From Nageia nagi (taxonomy: Eukaryota; Pinophyta), in assembly GCA_050084985.1 (NCBI GenBank), contig JBITNC010000001.1, positions 200,632,001 to 200,696,000 of the forward strand: a stretch of DNA of 64,000 nucleotides, given 5' to 3'. The position numbers were made by a program, and so were the translations under genes. Below are positions 46,560 through 58,060 of the stretch, piece after piece (positions within the stretch are counted from its first letter, which is position 1; each line of letters starts with the position of its first letter). The notes below the pieces were generated by a model. It saw only the letters and a list, made by a program, of their open reading frames with translations. It searched no databases and was not told the DNA's origin.

Positions 46560-48753
46560 AGATTTTACCCTTTTTTTATCATAAGATCTATCATTGATTT
46601 CTCAAAGCTAGGCGAAACTAATGTGATAGAGCAAGATATCTCTCCATATTCACTATTGTCATGCCATTGATGGGTTTCAAGAAGGATAGTACACCATTAA
46701 TGACCTTGCATAGATGGAATTTTGGGCCATCTTAAGTCTTTAACATATGCAAATAGGTCCACATTCTCAATTTAATATGTACCCATGCTTGTTTCTATAA
46801 TTTGAAGTCATTTCTCTATACTCTCCCTTGGTGCACTTTTTTTAAAGGTTCAATCTCATATTTAGGATAGATCATTATAAATTACTTAAATTTTGTTGCA
46901 TTATAGAAAGCATATGGTTCTGTATCACCAAGCACTATATGAACCTCATCTTGATATTCAAATTTCAATCTTTTATGTACCATAAATGGGACTCCATCCA
47001 TATCATGGAGCCAAAGTCTTCACAATAGCAAATTATATGACAATTTAGAATCAACAACTTGAAACTTAGATACAATTATCTTCACTCTTATAGTGACCAA
47101 AATTGTGGCTATCCCAACTTATTTTTTAGATAAGCTATCATATGCCCTAATCTTGAATGTAGCTTCTTCTAATGGAGGAATTTGTACAACTTTCTCTTGA
47201 ATTTGGATCAAAAACTTATGAGAACACACATTAATAGCTAATCTATTATCTACCAAATTCCTTTTCATCTCCCATCCATCTATCATAGGTGTGATATACA
47301 AAGCTAAGTATTCATCAAGAAGTTTCTTATTAAGCTTTTCAAATTTATAAAAAGATATAGCATCACATTCCTTAATAGACTATGCTTATCAAAGAACATA
47401 TTAATAGACATATTTGTAAGGATTATCTCTTTTTTAAACAAGGCATATAAGATCTCTCTATGTGACTCAAATGTGGAGATGAGATCATATAAAGTAATCT
47501 TGGTAAGAGTAGTTTTTAATTTCTCAATCATACTATATATGTTTGGAATAGGTGGGATACTTATTTTTTGGTAACTAGATTTGGGGCATGTCTTGAATGC
47601 CCTTTTTGTAACCCAACATAAACCTCTTTATCAACTGAAATTGTATTCACTATCATCCCCTAAATTGAATCTATCTGATCAATTTGATATTTTCCTTTAG
47701 TAAAGAGATCCAATATAGATGCCTTTAATGCTTTACAAAAATTTATATCATGACATTTCCTTTGGTGATATATACAATAAGCATATGATTTTCCCATAGG
47801 AAAATTATCATCTTGTGATGTATTTTACAATGACTATGTAATAATCATCTTTTCATCAAATCGCTCATAATAAACATTGGTTGAATTAGAAAAGTGTACC
47901 TTATATCTTTTATGGTATCAGATCTTTACAATTTGGGTGGAGAAGAAAGTTTATCATCCATGTGCATCATCTTATTCATGTTTTTGGTATATTTTATTCT
48001 ATTCTCCTTATTGTAAGGAGTGTATGTTTACTTGATCTCCCCTAACTCAAGCAAAACTTTTTCTTTTTGCAATAACTTTTGTATCAATACTCCAAATCCA
48101 ACATTCTTGTTACTAGGAGCATGCAAATTGATAATAGGTAAGATAGAATCTCTTAATATGCCATAAATTTTATTTTCATCTAATTTACTTTGAATAGATT
48201 TCCATACCTTTTTGAATCATGGAATATATTTCTCTAGGTTTTTATTATTCCCTTGTCTCATGGTGTATAATTCTATAATTATTCCTTATTCTTTGATATT
48301 GTACTTGTATTGTCCTGTGAATACTTTGACCAAAGATTTGAAAGAATTAATTGAACCTTTAGAAAAATTATAGAACAATTGAATAGCATAACCTTTCACA
48401 CTCCTTGGTAAAAATTTGGCTATCAATTTATCATCTAATCCTAATTTCAACAACAACTACTCCTAAAAGATGATAAGATGTTGCTTTGATTCTTAATCAC
48501 CACTGACTAGCTTAAACTTGGAGCCCTTATGCTTAGGTGGTATGGGATAATTTCATATCTCATTTAATAATGGTGAGATGAATAATGTAGCATCTAAATA
48601 ATGCAATTAATGCACTATTGCTTTGCTTTGTAAATATTGATGCATATATTAGAAATATGGCAATAACATGTAGCAAGAATGCAGTAGTGTTTACTTAGAT
48701 TCTATATTCATTCCATTAATCATAAAATACATAAAAAAAAGAGCGTACATTCA
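46560..48753 (-). pseudogene. Tat element 1 gag (main part) and protease, broken
   Basis: Minus-strand reading. Protease near 47300-47120: PMIDGWEMKRNLVDNRLAIN, then VCSHKFLIQIQEK and EEATFKIRAYDSLSKK. The active site Asp-Ser-Gly reads Asp-Asn-Arg, so it is lost. The downstream RPW-type turn appears near 47010-46980 in degraded form. Gag fills 47310-48720 with stops; phrases such as KLIAKFLPRSVKGYAI (near 48400) and IPYHLSIRAPSLS (near 48545) align with the other Tat copy. The N-terminal 304 bases of this gag lie on the far side of the nested element (56717-57020). Confidence 0.7.
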
Positions 48754-49207
48754 TGAACAAGTATGTTTCCAACATCCTAGAATTGGCACACCATCGGTGC
48801 CATAAGATAAGTGAAATTACAAACACAAACAAGAATGTAGCGATGAGCAAATTAGAGAATAATCAAATTATGAACATACATACAAACTTACATAATAATA
48901 TATGTGTAATATAGATAGATAAAGCAAGTTGCAATCTTTCAAATTATCTTTAATTGATAATCATTATATTATCTTGAAATGATTATTTGTCTATGATTCA
49001 CTCATTATCTATATGTAATCAAATGATGCCTTTATATATGATACAAGTTTACATGAATTTGATATTTTGACCCATTGTACAATCCACAAGGTCAAATACA
49101 TGGTCTACATCTCTTTTATACATTTTTAATCCCTTTTTATTTAATAATTTGTTAAGGGATTAAAATGATTTGTTAAATACATAAAGTTTCATTTTGAGGC
49201 ATGTACA
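48754..49207 (-). repeat. 3' LTR of Tat element 2
   Basis: It is homologous to 56276-56716 over its length, with shared phrases ccataagataagtgaaatta and ttaagggattaaaatga. In plus orientation it ends GGCATGTACA, against GGTGTCTACA in the partner. A 14-base indel near 48765-48780 separates the copies. Confidence 0.82.
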
Positions 49208-50265
49208 TTTGCCCTTCTTTGGATGTGTGATTAAAGTAATGAAATTACATGTTCAAAGAAGAAGTGTAGCCAAGACATAGAATAAATTTTTTTGATCTTT
49301 TTGTTGATGTTGTATTTTTTTTTAATGATGTTGAGGGTCTTTATACTACCCCCCTTTTGACTTGGGTTCCCTAGGAAAGATCCTTAAGTGGGTTATCCAA
49401 GGCAAAAGCTACTACAGAAGTTACCTTCAGGAATACTATTTGGATGGTTATGAAAATTCATATCCAAGGCTAGAGATGGAAGGTATGATGTGCCTCCTTT
49501 ATACTATGTCAATCATGAATCTAGTCATTCCATCATGTCTAATACTAGGGAACCATTTGCACTTACATCCATGCCTCAAAATAGAGAGGTTAAGCTTTAG
49601 ATTAGTGGAAATGAAAATGAAATGTATGCTTATGATGGCCCAATAGACTATGAGCATGGTGTTGGTGCCCTAGTTTTGAATATAATTTTATTCTATTTTG
49701 TTGGATTTATGTACCTCCTATGAAATGTTAGTTATAAAATAATGATGGATGCATAGTAAGTTGTTTCATCCATTGGAGATGATCCAATGTCAACAAATTA
49801 TTAATGGTTGTATCACTGGTTTACTTTTAAGTGAGTGAACTCTCACTAGCAATTTTGTTGTCCATCGATGATCATATGTTTTATATATATATGATCTAAA
49901 GATATTATGATTTATATGGGTTTAAAGTAAAAAATCATGTGAATACATAGTAAGTTGTGTCATCCATTGATGATGAGTCAATGTCAACAACTTGCTAATA
50001 GCTGTATCACCATTTTACTTTTAAGTGAGTGAACTCTCACTAGCCACTTCATTGGCCAATGGTGATCATGCATTATTATGTCCATGATTCAAAGACATTA
50101 GACTATCAATTTTTTTTTGCATGCTACCAACATCATGCTAACAATCAAACACATTGTTAGTGTCATGTTTCATGTGGATCTGTACATAAAACAAAATAAA
50201 AATTATGCCCCTACATTTGATATGAATTATTTTGTAGGGACATAGAGCTATGCTTTTCAAGCATA
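49208..50265 (-). other. 3' non-coding region of Tat element 2, with tandem repeat
   Basis: It aligns with 41651-42690. Two tandem copies of about 190 bases occupy roughly 49746-49920 and 49940-50105. Each contains agtgagtgaactctcact (49830-49847 and 50024-50041), which can form a six-base-pair hairpin. The open frame at 49362-49646 on the plus strand is antisense to this region and is not considered a gene. Confidence 0.7.
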
Positions 50266-51432
50266 AAAATACTTGATATGTATGGCATTGAAGATTTTTA
50301 GTTCTTCCTTTCCATTCAAAGTTGATAACCTATATGCTTCTAATCATGATGCATCAACAACAACATATGGGCCTAACCAATTGGGTTCAAATTTTCCTTT
50401 AGTCTCCTTATTTGCTACTATTTTATTGATATTATCTTTTAAGACTAGGTCCCCTATTTTAAATTCTTTAGCTTTTATCTTCTTTCCAAATCCTCTCTTA
50501 AGTTTGTCATGGTGGACCTTTTGATGCTCAATGTCTCAGATTCTTTTTACATCTAACATCTCTAACTATTACAATCTTGCCTTTCTTTCATCTTCATCCA
50601 AAATATCACATTGTAAAGAGATATTAAGCAAAGGAATCTTTATCTCAAGTGGGATAATGGCCTCATCTACATATACCAATGAAAAAGGGGTTGCCCTAGT
50701 GGCTTTTTAGACACTAGTTCCATAGGCCCATAGTGCATATGGTAATTGCTTATGCTAATCACTTTTGTAGTTATCCCATGTTTTGGTAAGAATGATCTTA
50801 AGTGTCTTATTTTTTGCTTCAACTTGACCATTTATTTGAGGGTATTAAACTAAAGAAAAGGTTTGTGTGATGTGAAACTTTTTACAAAATGTTTGCATAT
50901 CCTTTCCCTTGAGATTTGGACCATTATCCATGATCAAACTTTGTGGCACACCAAATGTAGTGATGATGTATTATGTAAGGAATACAATAATATTTTATTA
51001 TGTAATTTAATTCATGGGGATGGATTCTACCCACTTGGTAGTATATTATATAGCTATGATGACAAATTTGTATCCTTCTCCAAAATGATGATTAATCATG
51101 CCAATCAAATCTATGCCCCAAGTAGCAAAGGGCCATGGATAAATAATGAAATTGAGTTCTTGAGTGGGCTATTTTTCTAAGTTTGTATGCTTTTGGCATG
51201 GCACATATGCTTTCACATGAGTTTGATAATCTTCTTCCATAGTGGGCCAATAGTACCCTATTCTCAAGATCTTTGTATATAGAACTTTGGCATAAAAATG
51301 ACCATCATATAGTCCATCATGAGATTGCTTTAAAGTAGTAGCTATCTCATCATATGTTAAACATATCAACAAAGTACCATCAAAGGATATTTTATATAAA
51401 ATATCACCAATTATAACATATTTCATAGTCAT
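50266..51432 (-). pseudogene. Tat element 2 integrase
   Basis: Minus strand. The zinc region at 51350-51185 reads HDGLYDGHFYAKVLYTKILR, then YYWPTMEEDYQTHVKAYVPC. The first Cys of the pair is Tyr. The core keeps all three acidic residues: WGIDLIGMINHHFG (near 51112), LIMDNGPNLKGK (near 50932) and INGQVEAKNKTL (near 50840). The C-terminal part continues to the shared end near 50280 (ELKGKFEPNWLGPYVVV-like, then LYASNHD read antisense). It has in-frame stops (for example, TAA in the VIIAI-stop segment), but it is the least damaged integrase core in the window. Confidence 0.83.
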
Positions 51433-51499
51433 GGTTCTAAATCTTAGTCTATCATTCTTAGTATATCTAGAAGAAATACTTTGGTCTCTTAAGTAGCTA

Positions 51500-53700
51500 T
51501 AGATATCAAAATTCCAATCTTAAAAAGCATCATCATTGGAAATAAGATAGGAAAAAATGGAATGAAGATGAGTTTTGTAAGATGGAGAACTTACCTTATG
51601 AATAGTGAGAATGGTCTCCTCATATTCAAGATCAATTGGCACCAAAGAGGCTACACTTGCCATGGCATCTGCATATCTATTATTAGTCCTAGGAATGGTC
51701 TCAATAGTATACCTATCAAGCCTATCTAGCAACTCAATTAAAACCACCCTATAAGGCTTTAGCTTCTCATATTTCATATCATAAGTACCCTTAACTTGGT
51801 TTACAACAAGCTATGAGTCCCCATAAATTTCTATGTCTATGATTTTCAATTATAAAGTTGCCTTCAATCCTAGTATCAAAGCTTCATACTCAACCGTATT
51901 ATTAGTGTATTTAAAATCCAATTTATATGTAATAGGAATTACTTGATTGGTAGGGGAGAAAAAAATAATATTTATGCCTACTCTATGAATGCATCTAGAA
52001 CCATCAAAATATAGGGTTAAGACTATAGGCTCATCCTTTAGAAGACAAATATAATCATCAAGTATAGAGATCTCTTAAAAGTCATGTTGCTAGTGCCTTG
52101 TTGATAGGTCATCAAGTTGCTAGTGCTGTGGCTCCTCCTCAAAAATGTCAAAAAATTCTTCATGGATAACCTCCTCACCTTATTGAGGTAAATATGCTAT
52201 TATATCTACAATGGCCTATCCTTTAATAGATTTTTTCTTCACCACATTAATATCAAATTCCTACAATAACATTAGCCACTTTGGAAATATACCAAATAAG
52301 TGTTGTTTAGCCATAAGATATTTTAAAGGATTAATAGGACTAACAACATATATAGGGAAATATAACAAGTAATGCCTTAAATTTTAGTGGTAAATATCAT
52401 ATCAAAGCAAATATTCTCCATAGTAATGTACCTTATCTCATAATCAACCAATGTCTTGCTTAGATAATAGATAGCCCTTTCTTTGTTATTTTTAGTTTTT
52501 TTACATAGCATGGATCCTATGGCATACAAGGAGGCTGAAATATACAAGTAAGTAGGTTGGAAAAAATCCATGAAAATAAGGATATGGGGTTAAGAAAATA
52601 TTGCTTGATATCTTTAAATGCTTTTTGGCAATTCACATCCCATACAAACTTGACATCCTTTTTAAGTAAGTGAGTGAATGGTCTACACTTGTCCCCTAGT
52701 TGTGAGATGAACCTCCTAATTGAATTTATCTTTCCTTTAATACTTCTAATTTGTTTCAAGTTTATAGGGGAAGGCATGTTAATAATGGCTTTTACTTTCT
52801 TAGGATCTACTCTAATTCCTCTATTTGAAACCATGGATCCTAACAATTTTCTAGATGTAACTTCAAATGCACACTTTGAAGGTTTAATTCTCAGTTTGTA
52901 CCTTTGCAAGATGTTTAATACCTCTTCAAGGGCTTGGAGATGGTATTGAGCCTACTTTGATTTAATAAGAATGTCATTAACATAGACCTCCACTATTTTA
53001 TAAATATGCTTATAGAACATACTGACCATGGCTCTTTCATATGTAGCACATACATTTTTTAGTCCAAAAGGCATAACCTTCCAACAAAAATTGCCCCAAG
53101 GGGTTGTGAAAGTGGTTTTATGTTATTCATTAGGATTAATTAAGATTTTACTATAACCAAAAAAATCATCCATAAATGATAACATATCATGACTAGCTAT
53201 GTTATCAAAAATCATATCAGTATTAGGCAATGGAAATCATCCTTAGGATAAGCATTGTTGATATCAGGAAAATTAGTACATAACCATATTTCAATAGTTG
53301 GTTTAGTAATAGGAACAATGTTATACATCTAATCAAAATAATCAATACGATATATGAATCCTACTTGCAAGTATTTTTTAATCTTTTTTTTTACTAACAA
53401 GGCCTTAGAAGGATGCATTTTTCTAGGCTTTTGCTTAATTGGTTTGGCATTTGCTTTTAATGGCAAATTATGCATAACAAATGAAAGATCTAACCTAGGA
53501 ATATCATCATAAGACCAAGCAAAATTTTCAAAACATATGATGAATTTAGATTTGTACTTTTCTTGCTTGGAAGAGGCTAGGGTTGCTCTTATTTGAAGTA
53601 ATATCTCCTTATATATAGTGCCAATGTTAATATTTAGTAACTCTTCTTTTGGGAAGGTGAGTATTGGTAATACTGATGGCAAATCCTCCATACTAGTTTC
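51500..53700 (-). pseudogene. Tat element 2 RT, RNase H and second RNase H
   Basis: The frame at 53691 covers the run-in to RT (MEDLPSVLPILTFPKEELLN, then RLDLSFVMHNLPLKANAKPI) and KKKIKKYLQVGFIYRIDY. The palm motif reads YVND (52973-52984) where YVDD is expected, so one catalytic Asp is Asn. The thumb is at 52909-52700 (SRKLLGSMVSNRGIRVDPKK). RNase H reads RAIYYLSKTLVDYEIRY (near 52480). The second RNase H contains NTVEYEALILGLKAT, IYGDS-stop-LVVNQV (TAG at the same codon as in element 1) and TNNRYADAMASVASLVP (near 51690). Non-functional. Confidence 0.85.
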
Positions 53701-54399
53701 AACAATATTAGCTTCTTCTAAGGGTTGAACCTATAACACATCATAAAAATTAACCTCTTGGACAAAGTAAGCATACTCATGAAGCATATAAGAGGCATGA
53801 TATTTTTCATTAGACTTGGGTAATTCTAATTCTTCCCCCAAGTATTTAAACAAATCATCATTATTACTGAAATAATCAAAGGCAAGAGGCAAGCTATGAT
53901 CAATTCACATATCTTCATCAATTTCATTAGATAATTCTATCATATTAGACATTTTAACAAACTATATGGGACCCCATTTTTGTTTGACCTATCCATCACT
54001 ACCTAGACCTATCTTAGTAAGCTATGTTTTTGGAAAAATAGAAAAATCAAAAATACCTTACTTAGTTTTACCTAAACCTCCTCCCCTATACTTGCAATTG
54101 TTAACCATATGTTTTTGAACAAAAGTAGAAGGAAAGGTTTAACCTAATTTGATAGACATGGGCACATCATCTGCAAAAGATTGGTTCATTGTTTTAGATA
54201 AAACAAAGATAGAAGTTTCATTAACATCATCATACATACAAGACTAGAACCTTATATGCAAAATAACATGATGTTGGTGGCTTAAAATAACCAATATTTG
54301 AGGCCATACAAAGCCTTTAACAAGTGTAAATAAGTCTATATCATCTATTTTTTAAGTTACCCTACCTATTTCTATGATTTGCACCTATTTATTTATATT

Positions 54400-54990
54400 T
54401 TCCCAAGATGTAGGATCATCCTAGGGTTCTATTTTGAAAAGTGGTAGAACCAAAGCCATCTCCTTAAAGTCAATAGCATTACAAAATGCATAGGGCTCAA
54501 GATCAGTCAAGATTGTATGTACTTCTCCTTGGAATTCAAATTTCAATCTACCATGTAATGTAGAAGGAACAAATTCCATATCATGGATCCAAGGTCTTCC
54601 TAAAAGCATGTTATAAGAAAACTTGGAATCAACTACCTAAAACTTGATTGGAATAGTTTTAACTTCTATGGTAATCATTATGGCAGCTATGCCTAGTGGT
54701 TTCTTAGAAGAACTATCATAGGTTCTAATTTTGAAAGTAGCTTCTTCTAATGGGAGGATGATTATACCTTTTTCTTTTAATTGATTCAAAAAATGGTTAG
54801 AACACATATTCATAGCTGAACCACTATCTACCATGGTCCTTTTAACTTCCCATTCATCTACCATAGGGATGATATATAAAGTTGCACACTCATCTTGTAG
54901 TTCTTGGTTGAGTATTTTAGTTTTATGAAAGGAGATAGTGTCACTATCCTTAATGGTTTGGAGCTTCTTAGAAAATGTAGCCATTGAAAT
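54400..54990 (-). pseudogene. Tat element 2 protease
   Basis: A retropepsin-like domain on the minus strand. IIPMVDEWEVKRTMVDSGSA precedes MNMCSNHFLNQLKEKGI and EEATFKIRTYDSSSKKPLGI. The Asp-Ser-Gly-Ser active site is intact. After a stop near 54640 comes [20 protein letters not shown] (near 54620-54560), the Leu-Gly-Arg-Pro-Trp turn that follows the active site in plant gypsy elements. The upstream end merges with gag without a visible boundary. Confidence 0.8.
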
Positions 54991-54999
54991 GTTATTAGG

Positions 55000-56250
55000 A
55001 ATAGTTTCATTCTTTAATAAAGTATATAAAATATCCCTATGATATTAAGAAGTAGAAATGATATCATACAAGCTAATCTTAGCTAGTGTATTTTTTAATT
55101 GGTCAATCATATTGTAAACTTTAGGATTAGGTGGGACACTTACTTGTTTAGTGGTAACTAGATTTGGAACATTGCATGGATCTCCTCCTCATAGGTTAGC
55201 ACACACCTCTTTGACTATTGTGAACACATTGATGGCATCTCCTTATTTAGTAAGATGTTTATCAATCTTGTACCTTCCTTATTCTATGAGGGCTATGATA
55301 GCTTCTTCCAATATTTTGCAAAAGTTTATAGCATGCCCTTTTCATTGATCATAAGCATAATATGCCTCAAAGTGTCCCAAAGTGGTATCATCATCAAATT
55401 TTTCAAGTGGGTATAGGAAGCCTTTCTTCATCAAGTCCCTGAAAAGAATTCCTAGTGGAACTAGAAATGTGTAGTTGGTCTCTTTTGAGGAAGTGGATCT
55501 TTGTGCCTTTGGAGGAGTCTTGGATCTATTTGCCATATTAACTAGTTTCTCCTCTTTATTGGTGTATGATTTTCTATTATCTTTGAAAAAAATGTTATAT
55601 GTATATTTAAGCTCTCCTATAGATAATAAAACTTTCTCTTTTTGCACTAATTATTGAACTGGAGTACTAAAACCAACATCCTTAGCACTAGGAGCATGTA
55701 ATTGAAGTAGAGGAATAATAGATTCATGAAATATACAACAAATCTTATATTCATCTAATTTAAATAGAGTATTTTGCCATACCTTTATAAAGTGTAAGAC
55801 ATACTTCTCTATGGTTTCATTGCTTGCTTGATAAAGTGCACATAATTCTGATATATTTCCTTATTCTTTAATATTATGCTTATATTGATCTATAAATATG
55901 CAAAATAAGGTTTTGAAGGAATCAATAGACTTACTAAGAAGAGAGTAGAACCACTGAGTAACATCACCTTTCAAACTCCTTAGGAAGAATTTATCCATTA
56001 ACTTCTCATCCAAACCCAATTTCAACAAGAACTCCTCTTGAAAGCTAATGAGATATTGCTTGGATCCTATTCATCATTGAACATCTCAAACTTAGGGGTC
56101 TTATGATTAGATGGCAGGGGAAAATTATAGATGTCATCCATCAAGGATGAAATGAAAATTCCATAATAGTTATTAGGATTGGATGGTGAGGTATTATATG
56201 AACCTCCTAGATTAGTCAAGTTGGAACTTGGATTATTGTTCATAGCAATC
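55000..56250 (-). pseudogene. Tat element 2 gag, broken
   Basis: Minus-strand frames from a likely start near 56246 (MNNNPSSNLTNLGGSYNTS). Then come FPLPSNHKTPKFEMFNDE (near 56125) and, at 55647-55342, LLSIGELKYTYNIFF and KTPPKAQRSTSSKETNYTF. The zinc-binding region is degraded to YYAYDQ-stop-KGHAINFC, where both the first Cys and a Gln codon have been lost. Downstream, VYNMIDQLKNTLAKISLYDI leads into the protease. Several stops and frameshifts occur. The gag call rests on position, this knuckle remnant and alignment with Tat element 1. Confidence 0.7.
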
Positions 56251-56275
56251 TCCCTTCACAAATCTAGAATATTCA

Positions 56276-56716
56276 TGAACAATTATGCCATTGGTACATC
56301 ACCTACACCATAAGATAAGTGAAATTACAAATGCAAATAAGAATGTAATGATGAGCAAATTAGCAAATAATCAAATTTTGAACATACATGTGAACTTACA
56401 AAATAATATATGCATAATGTAGATAGATAACGCAAGTTACAATCCTTTAAATGATATTGAATTTATAATCCTTGTATTAGCTTGAAATGATTATTTTTCC
56501 ATGATTCTCTCATGATCTATAGGTCATAAAATGATTCCTTTATGTATGATACAAGTTTACATGACTTTGATATTTTGACCCCTTGTATAATCCACAAGGG
56601 TCAAATACATGGCCTACACCTCTTTTATACATTTTTAATCCCTTTTTATATAATAATTTGTCAAGGGATTAAAATGATTTATTAAATACATAAAGGTTCA
56701 TTTTGAGGTGTCTACA
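56276..56716 (-). repeat. 5' LTR of Tat element 2
   Basis: On the minus strand it begins TGTAGACACCTCAAAATGAA at 56716. The inner end is placed where homology with 48754 fades. A possible primer-binding site on the minus strand just inside (TGGCATAATTGTTCATGA, about 56293-56276) resembles a decayed Asp-tRNA site, but this overlaps the chosen LTR limit, so the LTR may end near 56300. Confidence 0.75.
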
Positions 56717-57020
56717 AATACACCATCATATTCCTCTTCATTTTGTTATGGTGTCCTACTATTCTCAAGATTGGTAAGTTGGGCAGTTGTGGTAGGATCT
56801 GGCACTATCAATGAACTACTAGAACTTGGCAATGTAAGTACTTCTTTTCCAAATTCATGAACTTCTTTAAAAATATCTCAAAATGCTTGCTCAATTTTCA
56901 TGCCATTGGTGGCATAAAAAATAGTCTGTAAATACTACAAACAACATGGATCTATTATAGAATTCTTGCAAGATCTCACTAGGAAGGCAAGATTAATTGA
57001 AATATCTAAGTTCACCAAAA
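56717..57020 (-). pseudogene. N-terminal gag of Tat element 1, cut off by element 2
   Basis: This minus-strand piece directly follows the 5' LTR of element 1. It reads NGMKIEQAF (near 56905), then DIFKEVHEFGKEVLTLPSSS, PTTTAQLTNLENS and NEEEYDGVF at the junction. Its composition (Ser/Thr and Glu-rich) fits the start of a Tat gag. The primer-binding site would be ttttggtgaacttagat on the minus strand (57020 downwards), for a tRNA I cannot name. Confidence 0.65.
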
Positions 57021-57640
57021 TGTAGACCTCAAATAATGTATAAATAATAAAATTGATTCCCTATTTTTCTATGATATGTAATTGAAGCATATATGAGAAA
57101 TATGACATCAAATGAACTATGATAATCAATGTACCTTCATCATAATTGCATGAATATGAAATAATGATAACCATCCATCAATCACCAAAATGTAAAATAA
57201 GAAATAAATTCCACCAACAATCTAATATGGTATGTCATTACCTATTTGGGATAAGCATATATATGAATGGATTAAAAAGTATGTGAAAGTGAGAATGGAT
57301 TAATAGATCTATGTAGAGGTGGTGTTACAAAATACCATTGTTCATAGGATAAAGTGATCTTTCATGTTTTGGTATATCTCTTCTTTTTTCTAAGGCTCTT
57401 GTATGATTTTCCCTCATGCCCTTGATGTTTCTTTATAACAACATCCTAATCTTCTTTAATTCTTGGGATCATTGCACATTACATTGTTTGAGGTTATTCA
57501 ACACCCTTTACATTGTACAATGGCCCATTACATTGATTACATTTTCTTAGGTATATTTTTAACCCCTTTTTACAATAAGTATCCTTGATGTTATAAAATG
57601 AATTATTTAATAAATAATAATTCATTTTTAGGCATCTACA
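57021..57640 (-). repeat. 5' LTR of Tat element 1
   Basis: In plus orientation it begins TGTAGACCTCAAATAATG and ends GGCATCTACA, flanked on the right by the duplicated CTTCC. At 620 bases it is slightly shorter than the 634-base partner at 41017. It retains the intact TG...CA termini that the partner has lost. Confidence 0.93.
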
Positions 57641-58060
57641 CTTCCTAAAGATATGAAGAATATATCCATTTATCCAAGGGAGACTCTACAAATTTCTACT
57701 AAAGAATACCTTGAAAGTTTTAGCACATTCCATGAAATCTTAGCTATAGAATATGAAGATATCATTTTTATAATGTTCATCTAAAAATTCACTGAAGAAT
57801 CATTACATTGGTACAATTCATTACCATCGAGATTAATAACTAGTTGAGATGATATTACATAGGTTTTCTTAGCTAGATTCAAGATTCAAGTCATTAGTAC
57901 TAAATTGGTGAGCATGATTTCATGAATAAAGAAAAGAGAAAGAGAGTTAGTAGCATATTTAATTAACTCATAAAATATATACCATTGGTAGAAAGAGACA
58001 ACATCATATCATTTCATCAAATCATATATCAATAATGAAGTAATGATCTAATTAATATAA

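Larger units (their letters stand above)
48754..56716 (-). mobile_element. Ty3/gypsy Tat-type element 2, minus strand, nested in element 1
   Basis: LTR pair 48754-49207 and 56276-56716. The left boundary is approximate, being the limit of LTR homology (cattcatgaacaa). Minus-strand order is gag, protease, RT, RNase H, second RNase H, integrase. It interrupts the gag of Tat element 1, whose first 304 bases lie at 56717-57020. The two elements are related but have different LTRs. No clean target duplication was found: AATAC follows the right LTR, and the nearest AATAC on the left is at 48726-48730, about 23 bases from the apparent LTR start. The protease triad DSG and all three integrase acidic residues are kept; RT has YVND instead of YVDD. 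Confidence 0.88.
41017..57640 (-). mobile_element. Ty3/gypsy Tat-type element 1, minus strand, containing element 2
   Basis: LTRs are at 41017-41650 and 57021-57640, with the exact target duplication CTTCC at 41012-41016 and 57641-57645. On the minus strand the order is gag (start at 57020-56717, rest below 48753), protease, RT, RNase H, a second archaeal-type RNase H, then integrase. This order defines the Tat group of plant gypsy elements. A second Tat element is nested in its gag. Without it this copy would be about 8.7 kb. RT keeps YVDD, but the protease active site and the integrase Glu are lost. Confidence 0.92.
40805..58060 (+). pseudogene. Retroelement gag A, split by Tat element 1
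   Basis: The left part (40805-41016) starts MQGGGSRGAGQNGGLEGSGG and ends RNFDLPRDRHNLP at the insertion. The right part begins after the second CTTCC (57641-57645) and continues in frame with KDMKNISIYPRETL. It reaches YEDIIFIMFI and LHWYNSLPSRLITS (57790-57845), the Trp-x-x-Leu-Pro-x-x-Ser core of retrotransposon gag. Then come FLARFKIQV and KKRERELVAYLIN. The Gly-rich N-terminus and linker are usual for such proteins. Stops break both parts. No RT or integrase for this element can be assigned with confidence, and its LTRs were not found. Confidence 0.7.

Noticed and set aside
50273-51180. Plus-strand open frames of 83 and 105 codons
   Set aside because: They are antisense to the Tat element 2 integrase, whose minus-strand reading has clear family motifs.
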